From: Flammeovirgaceae bacterium UBA7330
GTDB lineage: Bacteria; Bacteroidota; Bacteroidia; Cytophagales; Cyclobacteriaceae
DNA: 64,000 nt
Direction: 5' to 3'
NCBI GenBank assembly: GCA_002471275.1
Contig: DKPQ01000002.1
Span: 155,927 to 219,926 of the forward strand
Every line of letters begins with the position of its first letter. Within the stretch, counting starts at the first letter, position 1. Shown here one piece after another: positions 42,681 to 50,293 of the stretch. The position numbers and the translations under genes were made by a program. Below the pieces are notes generated by a model. It ran no database searches and was not told the DNA's origin. It saw only the letters and a list, made by a program, of their open reading frames with translations.

Positions 42681-43981
42681 ACGCCTAGCTTATTTAATAT
42701 TAGATTTTCAACTTCGGCACGGATGTGCTCATCCTGCACTTCCTGAACAGTCTCTGATGCAAAAGCGTTCAGCATCAGGGCTTTTGCGTGTTGTTTGGCA
42801 ATTCCCCGGGATCTCAGATAAAAGATGGCTTCTTCATCCAACTGTCCGGTTGTACATCCATGCGAACATTTCACATCATCTGCCCAGATCTCCAGCTGAG
42901 GTTTGGTGTTTACCTTGGCATCATCCGACAAAATAATGTTGTTGTTGGATTGAAAAGCGTTGGTTTTTTGTGCCTGAGGTCTTACGTAGATCTTTCCATT
43001 GAAAACTGCATGTGCTTTTTCATCCACTATACCCTTGTATAACTCATTGCTGAACGAGTTGGGTTTGGTGTGATCTACACTCGTGTAATTATCTACATGT
43101 GAGGTTTGATTCAAATGATACAAACCATGCATATGGGTTTCGCAGTTCTCCGCATCAAGAGAAAGGTATAGGTTGTTGCGGGTCAAGGCTGTTTTGAAAG
43201 TGAAAGTATTGGTGTAAATCCGGCTATCTCGCTCCTGAATACCATAAAAACCTTCGATGGCATAATCAGCCATTGTCTGGTTCTGCAATTTGGTCCACCT
43301 GAGCTCTCCGTTTGCTTTCACATCCACCTCTACAAGACTGTTGGTCAGGTGATTGGCCTCTCCACTTCTGAAAGTTTTCTCGTAAACCCTCAACCGGCTA
43401 CCTGATTCAACCAGGGCGAGCACACGAGGCATAGATACTGCCGCTGCCGGGGCATCATTAAAGTGGTAGATGTAAGTAGGGAGGTTATCTTTATTTTTCA
43501 GTGAGTGTAAAAATAATCCCTGACTAAAAGTTGCCAGATTCAACCAGGCAAAAGCATCCTGCTTGTCATCAGTCAATGCTCCCAGGTTCTGCTTTAAATC
43601 AGCAATGTTCTCCAATGATTGGCTGTCGATTGTCTCAATTACCAGGTCAGCAGATGAACTTTTGATCTTTGAAAACTCCTGATTGTATAGCCCATTGGTA
43701 AATACCAGGTGATTGGCCTCATCATTTGGATAAAACTTATCCTGGCAGGCTTCCTTCTTCCAACTGGTAGCTGGTTCAGTGAGCGCTGTAAAATCAAAAT
43801 TTTTACCTAATATCCTGGCAATAAGCGTGTATTTGTAGGCTTCTGCCTTTTTTGCAGGCAATCCCAATTTTAGAAATGCCTCTCGCGCTGCTTTTCTCAG
43901 TCCACCGAGTGGGTCTGTTTCCAGCAACTGGGAATAATGATTAATTAATAGCTCTTCTGTGTTTCTATCTACTACTTCCAT
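42677..43981 (-). CDS. sufD: Fe-S cluster assembly protein SufD
   Basis: SufD forms the SufBC2D scaffold. The C-terminal beta-helix region with HGLYHLNQTSHVDNYTSVDH, KAHAVFNGKIYVRPQAQKTN and VKCSHGCTTGQLDEEAIFYL is typical of the SufB/SufD family, and it lacks the SufB-specific clusters. Length is 434 residues. It lies 3 bp after sufC. Confidence 0.95.
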   Translation of the reverse strand: MEVVDRNTEELLINHYSQLLETDPLGGLRKAAREAFLKLGLPAKKAEAYKYTLIARILGKNFDFTALTEPATSWKKEACQDKFYPNDEANHLVFTNGLYNQEFSKIKSSSADLVIETIDSQSLENIADLKQNLGALTDDKQDAFAWLNLATFSQGLFLHSLKNKDNLPTYIYHFNDAPAAAVSMPRVLALVESGSRLRVYEKTFRSGEANHLTNSLVEVDVKANGELRWTKLQNQTMADYAIEGFYGIQERDSRIYTNTFTFKTALTRNNLYLSLDAENCETHMHGLYHLNQTSHVDNYTSVDHTKPNSFSNELYKGIVDEKAHAVFNGKIYVRPQAQKTNAFQSNNNIILSDDAKVNTKPQLEIWADDVKCSHGCTTGQLDEEAIFYLRSRGIAKQHAKALMLNAFASETVQEVQDEHIRAEVENLILNKLGV

Positions 43982-43984
43982 GAT

Positions 43985-44740
43985 TTAGACAGCTGCAGTT
44001 TCTTCTTTGATCCAGTCGTACCCTTTGTCTTCCAGCTCAAGCGCAAGCGCTTTGGTACCTGACTTCACAATCCTACCATTTAATAAAACATGCACAAAAT
44101 CCGGAACGATATAGTTGAGAAGCCTTTGGTAGTGAGTAACTACGATGGTCGCGGTTTCTTTCGTCTTTAAGGTGTTTACACCATCCGCCACAATTTTAAG
44201 CGCATCGATGTCGAGGCCTGAATCTGTCTCATCCAGAATGGATAAAGCTGGCTCCAGCATCGCCATCTGAAAGATCTCATTTCTTTTCTTTTCACCTCCG
44301 GAAAAGCCTTCGTTCAGTGAACGGGAAAGCAATGATTGATTGATATCCACCAGCTTCATTTTCTCCTTCATCAACTTGAGGAATGAAACAGCATCCAATG
44401 GCTTTTCACCTCTTGATTCCCTCACCTGATTCACGGCCGTCTTGAGGAAGTTTGTGGTGGTCACACCCGGGATTTCTACCGGATATTGAAAGGCAAGGAA
44501 TACACCCTCTCTCGCACGTTCTTCCGGAGCAAGTTCCAGCAGATCAATGCCTTTGTACGTTACAGAACCTTCGGTTACTTCAAACTCTTCTCTTCCCGCT
44601 AATACGGAGGCCAACGTACTCTTTCCGGATCCATTGGGGCCCATAATGGCGTGGACCTCTCCTGGATTAATGGTAAGGTTTATTCCTTTTAATATCTCTT
44701 TGCCTTCTACTGAGGCATGTAAGTTTTTTATCTCTAACAT
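43985..44740 (-). CDS. sufC: Fe-S cluster assembly ATPase SufC
   Basis: SufC is the ABC-type ATPase of the SufBCD scaffold. Walker A is MGPNGSGKSTLASVLA (about residue 35), the signature motif reads FSGGEKKRNEI, and Walker B/D-loop LSILDETDSGLDIDAL; the H-loop is VTHYQR. Length is 251 residues. It follows sufB after 43 bp. Confidence 0.97.
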   Translation of the reverse strand: MLEIKNLHASVEGKEILKGINLTINPGEVHAIMGPNGSGKSTLASVLAGREEFEVTEGSVTYKGIDLLELAPEERAREGVFLAFQYPVEIPGVTTTNFLKTAVNQVRESRGEKPLDAVSFLKLMKEKMKLVDINQSLLSRSLNEGFSGGEKKRNEIFQMAMLEPALSILDETDSGLDIDALKIVADGVNTLKTKETATIVVTHYQRLLNYIVPDFVHVLLNGRIVKSGTKALALELEDKGYDWIKEETAAV

Positions 44741-44783
44741 GTTTTAGAAACGCTCTTTTTCGTAATCTTAAAATAATATTTAA

Positions 44784-46229
44784 TTATCCAACACTTCCTT
44801 CAAGTGTTAGGGCCAAAAGCTTTTGAGCTTCTACGGCAAATTCCATCGGCAGCTTATTCATTACTTCTTTTGCAAAGCCGTTGACGATAAGTGCAACAGC
44901 ACTCTCTTCGTCAATTCCTCTTTGCTGGCAATAAAAAATCTGATCCTCACCAATTTTGGATGTGGTGGCTTCGTGTTCTACCTGTGCCGAATTGTTTTCT
45001 ACATCAATGTAAGGGAAAGTGTGGGCTCCGCATTGATCTCCCATTAAAAGAGAATCACATTGAGAGAAGTTTCTGGCGTTTTCAGCACGTTTCAGAATGT
45101 GAACCTGACCTCGATAGCTATTTTGAGACTTTCCGGCCGAAATACCTTTCGATACAATCCTTGATCGGGTGTTTTTACCGATGTGGATCATCTTTGTTCC
45201 GGTGTCAGCCTGTTGGTGGTTGTTGGTTACGGCTACAGAGTAGAATTCCCCGGAACTGTTGTCTCCTTTCAGGATACAGCTTGGATATTTCCAGGTGACA
45301 GCAGATCCTGTTTCTACCTGTGTCCAACTGATTTTAGAGTTGTCGCCATCACAGATTCCTCGTTTGGTGACGAAATTGTAGATACCACCCTTGCCATTTC
45401 TGTCACCAGGATACCAGTTTTGAACTGTTGAGTACTTTACTTCAGCATCTTTCGCAGCAAATATCTCTACTACAGCAGCATGCAACTGGTTTTCATCTCT
45501 TTGAGGAGCAGTACATCCCTCCAGGTAACTTACATATGAAGCTTCTTCTGCCACGATGAGTGTCCGCTCAAATTGTCCGGTGTTGGCTGCATTGATCCTG
45601 AAATAAGTGGAAAGCTCCATCGGGCATCTTACTCCTTTTGGGATATAACAGAATGACCCATCGGAGAAAACTGCTGAGTTGAGTGCAGCGAAGTAGTTGT
45701 CATTGTAAGGTACTACCGACCCTAAATATTTTTTCACGAGATCCGGATGTTCCTTCACCGCTTCGCTGAAGCTACAGAAGATAATGCCCAGTTCGGAAAG
45801 TGTTTCTTTAAACGTGGTGGCCACAGATACAGAGTCAATGACAGCATCCACAGCAACACCTGTTAATCTCTTTTGCTCCTGAAGTGAAATACCCAATCGC
45901 TCAAAGGTCTTGAGTAATTCCGGGTCTACTTCACTGAGGTTTTTAGGATTTTTTTTCTGCTTTGGAGCAGAGTAGTATCGAATGCCCTGGTAATTGATGG
46001 CTGGATATTTCACATTTGGCCAGGTAGGCTCAGTCATTTCAGTCCATCTTCGGTAGGCTTTAAGCCTCCACTCCAACAACCATTCAGGCTCTTCTTTTTT
46101 GGTTGATATAAACCTAACAATGTCCTCATTAATCCCGAGAGGTGCTTCGTCAGCTTCAAAGTCTACCGACCACCCGTGTTCATATTCTTTGGAGGTAAAT
46201 TCTTCTAATATTTGATCGTCTTTACTCAT
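44784..46229 (-). CDS. sufB: Fe-S cluster assembly protein SufB
   Basis: SufB is the scaffold subunit on which the cluster is built. Diagnostic stretches are AFSDG-type AVFSDGSFCYIPKGVRCPME, SYLEGCTAPQRDENQLHAAV with a conserved Cys, and DQCGAHTFPYIDVENNSAQV, followed by HEATTSKIGEDQIFYCQQRG. Length is 481 residues. It is the first gene of the suf operon; a -7 element lies about 50 bp upstream. No IscR/SufR-type regulator gene is next to it. Confidence 0.97.
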   Translation of the reverse strand: MSKDDQILEEFTSKEYEHGWSVDFEADEAPLGINEDIVRFISTKKEEPEWLLEWRLKAYRRWTEMTEPTWPNVKYPAINYQGIRYYSAPKQKKNPKNLSEVDPELLKTFERLGISLQEQKRLTGVAVDAVIDSVSVATTFKETLSELGIIFCSFSEAVKEHPDLVKKYLGSVVPYNDNYFAALNSAVFSDGSFCYIPKGVRCPMELSTYFRINAANTGQFERTLIVAEEASYVSYLEGCTAPQRDENQLHAAVVEIFAAKDAEVKYSTVQNWYPGDRNGKGGIYNFVTKRGICDGDNSKISWTQVETGSAVTWKYPSCILKGDNSSGEFYSVAVTNNHQQADTGTKMIHIGKNTRSRIVSKGISAGKSQNSYRGQVHILKRAENARNFSQCDSLLMGDQCGAHTFPYIDVENNSAQVEHEATTSKIGEDQIFYCQQRGIDEESAVALIVNGFAKEVMNKLPMEFAVEAQKLLALTLEGSVG

Positions 46230-46279
46230 TCAGATAGTGCTTCTTCTTTGGTAACCCAATTGTACCTAATAAGTTCACG

Positions 46280-46287
46280 CAAATTTA
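46280..46287 (-). promoter_or_regulatory. -7 element (TAAATTTG) in front of sufB
   Basis: Read on the minus strand TAAATTTG matches TAnnTTTG exactly; a TTA trinucleotide lies 19 nt upstream where TTG is expected. The leader would be about 40 nt. Confidence 0.5.
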
Positions 46288-46595
46288 CACTTATTTATAC
46301 TTAATCTAAATAAGAATCCAATAAACAAGCAATTGATTCCCGGACCAATGAAAAAAGCGTCTTTATAATGACAAGTCTAAAGGAATTCGTGGCTATAAAT
46401 TCTGATGGTTTTTTTAGCCATGAATGAATTTACTTCAGTTTCATTTCAATGTCGTAGATAAACAGTGATGCAATAGGTCATCAATCGCACGGAAATAACT
46501 TCCACGCTATTGAGACAGCCACTGAGATCAGGGAGAAACCCAAAGGGCTGGTTCAATCACATAACCCCAATTAAATCTCAGTTTGCGCTCTGATG
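46288..46595. other. Gap upstream of the suf operon, no gene seen
   Basis: About 310 bp between the sufB promoter region and the 3' end of the lipoprotein gene. Stop codons interrupt all frames and no protein resemblance was found. A short stem GGCTA (46391-46395) with TAGCC (46417-46421), the latter after a T-run, is the only structure noted; its significance is doubtful. Confidence 0.4.
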
Positions 46596-47879
46596 CTATT
46601 TTGACTCATTAGCAGAAGGTGGATTGTCCAGGATATGCCCGATGTCCAGGGTGTAAAGTTGTCTGCCTTTACCTTCATGAGTGGCATCAATAGAAATGAT
46701 TCGTCCATCCCTGCTACAACGAGCATGCAGGTCTACACGGAAAATGCCTCCGTCAGGTCCGGTGGCTTTTAGTTTTGCCAGGGGGACAAAAAATTTTGAT
46801 GGAATATGAAATAGAAAAAGGTGTTGAACACCTTCAAGTACATAAGTGTCACCCAGGATCCAGTCGTTGTAGGGAGCAGGGAGGATGGTGGGATCAATAT
46901 TGGCTTTTACTTCTGCGTATTGTTCAACCATGTCGCCGGATCCATCGTCATTGAAATACCCGAAATATCTTCCTTCAAAAATCGTAGAGTCATCTAACCA
47001 GACATGGTGACTGGGGTCGTTGAAGAAATACCTTACATCCTGGCCATCAGCGGAGATGGACCATCCGGAGACATGCCTGTCCGGGCTATCCATATTTCTA
47101 AGGAATGCAATAAACCTGGTGCCTGATGGATTCCATCCTTCTCGAAAGAAGTACAGGTTGGTCTCTCCCGCATATCCATCAGGAAAGGCTATTTCGCGCA
47201 TTCTTTCCAGGCTGATGAGGAAGGTGGTTTCCCCGGTTTCCATGTCCATGCGCTCTATTCCGGATTCAGCTGGCGCTTTGTTGTCTACATATTTGTCGGG
47301 TACTCCATCATAGGAGGTGCCGGCATGTCTCATCCGGGCAAAATCGTGAGTCAGCGCCGTTTTTCCATCGTCAGTTATATCATATATGGCTCTTGGCAAG
47401 GTCCTGGTATTGCCCGTCTTGAAGTTGTATGCTCTGCAGACAAATGCAGTCTTGTCATCATTGTGGTCATTCCAGATGATTTCATCTGAATTAGGTCGCC
47501 ATTGTAGCCTGCACCCCTGTTGCCAGTTCCAGGCTGTGGTTTCGCCAATCTTAGTCCATTTGTTATTCTCCTTAAGATCAAAATATCCGATCTCACCGAC
47601 GTCTGACGAGGTCACTTCTCTTTCTTTGAAATAAACCTTCATGGCGAGCATATATCTACCGGATGGATCGAACTGTTGCTCATCATAGAACCAAAATCCG
47701 GTGTAGGCAGGATTATCCACTGTTCCGGGATCAGAAATCCTCACCGGAGTGACGTATTTAAAGTCAGTACCAGCTACCAGCTCATCCCAGGTTTTTACGG
47801 TGGAATATTCAGGTTCGGGTTTACCGCATGCAGCAATAACAAGTACGCTGACGATGATCAGTTTATCAAAATTCATCAT
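46596..47879 (-). CDS. Lipoprotein with probable beta-propeller (TolB/oligogalacturonate-lyase-like repeats)
   Basis: The 427-residue protein begins with a lipoprotein signal (LIIVSVLVIAA before Cys, then GKPEPEYS). The rest is rich in beta strands with D/N-x-D-G and W motifs at about 50-residue spacing: GRYMLAMKVYFKEREVTSS, LQWRPNSDEIIWNDH, FREGWNPSGTRFIAFLRNMD and ISADGQDVRYFFNDPSHHVW. This resembles six- or seven-bladed propellers such as TolB-type or oligogalacturonate lyase-like proteins. I cannot name a function. It lies alone, downstream of and on the same strand as an Lrp regulator gene, with a gap of about 140 bp. Confidence 0.6.
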   Translation of the reverse strand: MMNFDKLIIVSVLVIAACGKPEPEYSTVKTWDELVAGTDFKYVTPVRISDPGTVDNPAYTGFWFYDEQQFDPSGRYMLAMKVYFKEREVTSSDVGEIGYFDLKENNKWTKIGETTAWNWQQGCRLQWRPNSDEIIWNDHNDDKTAFVCRAYNFKTGNTRTLPRAIYDITDDGKTALTHDFARMRHAGTSYDGVPDKYVDNKAPAESGIERMDMETGETTFLISLERMREIAFPDGYAGETNLYFFREGWNPSGTRFIAFLRNMDSPDRHVSGWSISADGQDVRYFFNDPSHHVWLDDSTIFEGRYFGYFNDDGSGDMVEQYAEVKANIDPTILPAPYNDWILGDTYVLEGVQHLFLFHIPSKFFVPLAKLKATGPDGGIFRVDLHARCSRDGRIISIDATHEGKGRQLYTLDIGHILDNPPSANESK

Positions 47880-48016
47880 TGGGGGGTTAAGTTAAGGGGT
47901 AGAAGATATCTCCTTTTTTACACCTATATATATAATAGGTGTAGTAATTTAATGGAGAGAAGTAAAACCCACAACGAGAAGTGGGCTAAATTGGATAAAC
48001 TGAAAACACTTATTGG

Positions 48017-48478
48017 TTAGAACTGAAGATGTCTGTTCAGACTTTCCTCAAGGGAGATGAACGTCTCTGTTCTTTCTATTCCATCTACTTTTTGGATCTT
48101 ATCATGCAGAACATCCTTTAGGTGTCTGGTATCACGGCAATGGATCTTGATGAAGATGTTATAATTACCAGTGGTGTAATGAACCTTTACAATTTCTGGT
48201 ATGTCCCTGAGTTTTTCTACTACCTGATCGTATAAGGAACTTTTCTGAAGAAAAATCCCCATAAAGCAGGTGACATCAAATCCCAATTTCGAGTAGTCCA
48301 TTTTCAATGTTGTCCCGTTGACAACACCCATCTCTTCAAGCTTTTTCATTCGGACGTGAACGGTACCCCCGGAAACAAAAACTTTTTTGGCAACTTCGGT
48401 ATATGGGATTTTGGCATCCTCCATTAACAAATTGAGGATTTTTAGGTCTACATTATCAATTTCGTAATTTTTACTCAT
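48017..48478 (-). CDS. Lrp/AsnC-family transcriptional regulator
   Basis: The 153-residue protein has the Lrp plan: an N-terminal helix-turn-helix (IDNVDLKILNLLMEDAKIPY to FVSGGTVHVRMKKLEEMGVV) and a C-terminal RAM/AsnC ligand-binding domain (GIFLQKSSLYDQVVEKLRDI, VKVHYTTGNYNIFIKIHCRD). Family members form octamers and answer to amino acids. It is divergent from the tRNA-like RNA gene, sharing about 140 bp of upstream sequence. Arms TTTATAC and GTATAAA about 45 bp apart in that stretch could be half-sites, but this is weak. Confidence 0.9.
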   Translation of the reverse strand: MSKNYEIDNVDLKILNLLMEDAKIPYTEVAKKVFVSGGTVHVRMKKLEEMGVVNGTTLKMDYSKLGFDVTCFMGIFLQKSSLYDQVVEKLRDIPEIVKVHYTTGNYNIFIKIHCRDTRHLKDVLHDKIQKVDGIERTETFISLEESLNRHLQF

Positions 48479-48554
48479 TTTATACAGGTGATATTTTTAA
48501 ATACGCAACAATGACTCTACAATCTTAACTCAGGTATAAATATTTACCAAAAAT

Positions 48555-48595
48555 ATTAAAATATTTTTAAAAAATAACTTGTTATGTTACTTTTG
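48555..48595 (+). promoter_or_regulatory. Promoter of tRNA-like RNA copy 1
   Basis: The -7 element TACTTTTG (48588-48595) fits TAnnTTTG exactly. An upstream block ATTAAAATATTT (48555-48566) stands at the -33 region and is followed by an 18-nt spacer and TGTTACTTTTGA. Copy 2 has the same block, the same 18-nt spacing and the same -7 although the spacer sequence differs, so the arrangement is conserved. The predicted start is near 48602, about 20 nt before the tRNA-like 5' end. Confidence 0.7.
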
Positions 48596-48621
48596 AGTCA
48601 TAATTAGTTCTTTTAATACAC

Positions 48622-48777
48622 TGTAGGGTGATGAAACTGGCAGACATGCCCTCCTATCTCGGGGGTGAAGATAAGGGAGAAATCCCGGTTTTATTCGCTA
48701 TAATTTACTGAAGTATATTATTGTGAATCATCGGGACTAACCGCTTCGTGGAGGTTCGAATCCTTCCCCTACAGCCA
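48622..48777 (+). ncRNA. tRNA-like RNA, type II fold with an 84-nt variable region, copy 1 (complete)
   Basis: By eye the sequence folds as follows. The acceptor stem TGTAGGG/CCCTACA has 7 perfect pairs (48622-48628 with 48767-48773), followed by G and an encoded CCA (48774-48777). The D arm ATG-AAACTGGCAGA-CAT has a leucine-tRNA-like 11-nt loop with GG. The anticodon arm is CCCTC-CTATCTC-GGGGG (48649-48665), and the T arm GGAGG-TTCGAAT-CCTTC. The variable region spans 48666-48749. Its base can pair as TGAAG with CTTCG; inside lie GGGA-GAAA-TCCC and a hairpin of about 16 bp (ATTCGC with GTGAAT at its foot). The anticodon position reads ATC, with pyrimidines at 37 and 38, so normal decoding is doubtful. 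A tRNA remnant is unlikely, as all stems are intact and copy 2 shows compensating changes. Function is unknown. Confidence 0.75.
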
Positions 48778-48798
48778 TCATTTTTGGGTTAATGTTGT

Positions 48799-49000
48799 TT
48801 ATTTGAATCTGGTCGTGGTAGGGGTGCTGCGGCCTTTTTCTTTTTATATGAGAATACAGAATACAGAAATCAGGAGTCAGGAGGTCTTCTGATTTATAGA
48901 TTTCATTAAGAGACTTCATTCTGAACTTCTTATACTACGCTCTCATGTTATACTGCGCTCTCACAAAACCTACAACTTATTTGAATCTGGTAGTGGTAGG
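48799..49000 (+). repeat. 24-bp imperfect direct repeat downstream of the tRNA-like gene
   Basis: A 24-bp sequence at 48799-48822 recurs at 48977-49000 with one mismatch (core TTATTTGAATCTGGT, then C or A, then GTGGTAGG). The TTTGAATC core resembles the T-loop half of a tRNA. The 339 bp between the tRNA-like RNA and the DoxX gene hold no supported gene; a shorter near-repeat (tacgctctca / tgcgctctca) is also present at about 48940-48961. Confidence 0.5.
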
Positions 49001-49116
49001 TGGTTCGACGTAACAAGGCTACTGGTCCTAAACTTTATTAATTAAAGTAATCGATCCATTGGAGAACCATTATGGAGTGGGGCATGTTCTCAATTACACC
49101 TCTACATACAGAATCC

Positions 49117-49512
49117 ATGAATGATAAAGCATTGAATATTTTTCTTTGGATAGCTCAGGTTATTCTTGCAGGTATGTTTTTTATGGCAGGATATGCCAAA
49201 ATTTCAACTTCAGTTGAAGTAGCTGCCCAACAGATGCCATGGGCAACAGATATACCTGAGATGTTGTTCCGATTCATAGGAATTTCAGAAATGGCCGGTG
49301 CTCTGGGCCTGGTATTGCCCGCACTTCTTAGGATTCAGCCCAGGTTAACACCCCTTGCAGCCATAGGCTTAACTGCCATAATGTTTTTCGCTGCTATGTT
49401 TCATATTTCCAGGGGTGAGTATGCCATGCTTGGTACCAATGTGTTTCTGGCACTGATTGCTTTTTTTGTTTACTGGGGCAGAACAAGAAAATCTCCCATT
49501 AAACCCAGGTAA
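49117..49512 (+). CDS. DoxX-family membrane protein
   Basis: The product of about 131 residues has four transmembrane helices in the DoxX pattern: IFLWIAQVILAGMFFMAGYA with the following K-I, MLFRFIGISEMAGALGLVLP, LTPLAAIGLTAIMFFAAMFH and NVFLALIAFFVYWG. DoxX-like proteins are linked to quinone or thiosulfate oxidation and redox stress, but this short branch is uncharacterised. The ATG at 49117 (MNDKALNIFLW) directly precedes helix 1; the upstream start at 49072 adds 15 unlikely residues. It stands alone between two non-coding stretches. Confidence 0.8.
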   Translation: MNDKALNIFLWIAQVILAGMFFMAGYAKISTSVEVAAQQMPWATDIPEMLFRFIGISEMAGALGLVLPALLRIQPRLTPLAAIGLTAIMFFAAMFHISRGEYAMLGTNVFLALIAFFVYWGRTRKSPIKPR

Positions 49513-50293
49513 TATCCCTTTGCAAGGTTTAAAGTGGCCTCAAATTAGCTGAGATGGCAGCATCAGCCATCCTAGTAATATTACAATAGTCGTATTTACC
49601 ATTGGATGAAGAATGAGGGGTTTTATAAAAGCCAGTTATTCCTGTATATACCTCATGGAATAATCCCGGAATAAGATCACCTGAACCAGGGAATCTGAGG
49701 CCACACCTGACCACTCCACAACCGATTCCTTCTTGATATTCACTCTGATCTAAATCGGTTTAGCAGGAGGGTCTATCCGTTGTTCACGTAGTTTATGTCA
49801 TCACTTAAGAATGTTCGTGCATCGTGTACGTTCACGAAAGTCATAAATAAGGATTATCCTTCTGAAATCTCCTCAATGCACCTGATTTCTAGATGTTAAA
49901 AATTCATAAAAAATAGCATTTTGATGTAAAAGATTCAAAAAATATTCAATTAACCTGAATGGATTGCAATTATTGAAAATTTAAGGATTTATTTTGGAAT
50001 ATTTTGAAATGATGAAATTATCTTACGAATGGGTTGATTGAGATTACGATTACTATTCTTTCTAATCTCACTGTATTTGCTGGTTACAATTTAGTATCAG
50101 AAATCACATGAAATAGATGTTCCGCTTTTGATGGACTACATCTTTTTTCAAAACAGTATAGTGGAAAAATACAAGTTAAATACGTCGGCATGAAGCGATA
50201 TACACTAACGGTGAATGAGTGTATTTATGTAAAGACCTTTCGGGCAACAATTGCCCACCTTATAAATCAATGTTTAACGTAATGTTTTTATTT
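49513..50293. other. 781-bp non-coding stretch upstream of susC
   Basis: No convincing gene was found. A minus-strand frame at 49529-49714 (61 codons) shows no recognisable family and may be a decayed gene end. An interrupted palindrome TTCGTG (49814-49819) / CACGAA (49833-49838) is the clearest site-like element. The last 350 bp are AT-rich. This length before a SusC gene is consistent with a regulated promoter region, but no exact TAnnTTTG element was spotted. Confidence 0.45.

Noticed and set aside
48622..48777. Reading the long variable region as a group I or group II intron, or the RNA as tmRNA
   Set aside because: Only about 84 nt are inserted, with no intron core sequences. The insertion is in the variable arm and not in the anticodon loop, and no tag reading frame or tmRNA 5' consensus is present.
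48622..48777. Calling the RNA a normal tRNA-Leu, tRNA-Ser or tRNA-Asp
   Set aside because: The D arm is Leu-like, the discriminator base fits Ser or Asp, and the ATC anticodon would read an Asp codon with pyrimidines at 37 and 38; no single identity fits.
48737..48919. A 60-codon minus-strand frame ending in GEGFEPPRSG
   Set aside because: This ending is the usual false translation of the T arm and acceptor end of a tRNA read backwards; the frame covers the 3' part of the tRNA-like RNA and has no other support.
49008..49022. CGTAACAAGG, identical to a piece of the 16S rRNA 3' end
   Set aside because: Only ten bases match and the surrounding sequence does not; a chance match.
49529..49714. 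A 61-codon minus-strand frame in the gap before susC
   Set aside because: No recognisable family, no good start context and an isolated position. It could be the end of a decayed gene, but that cannot be supported.
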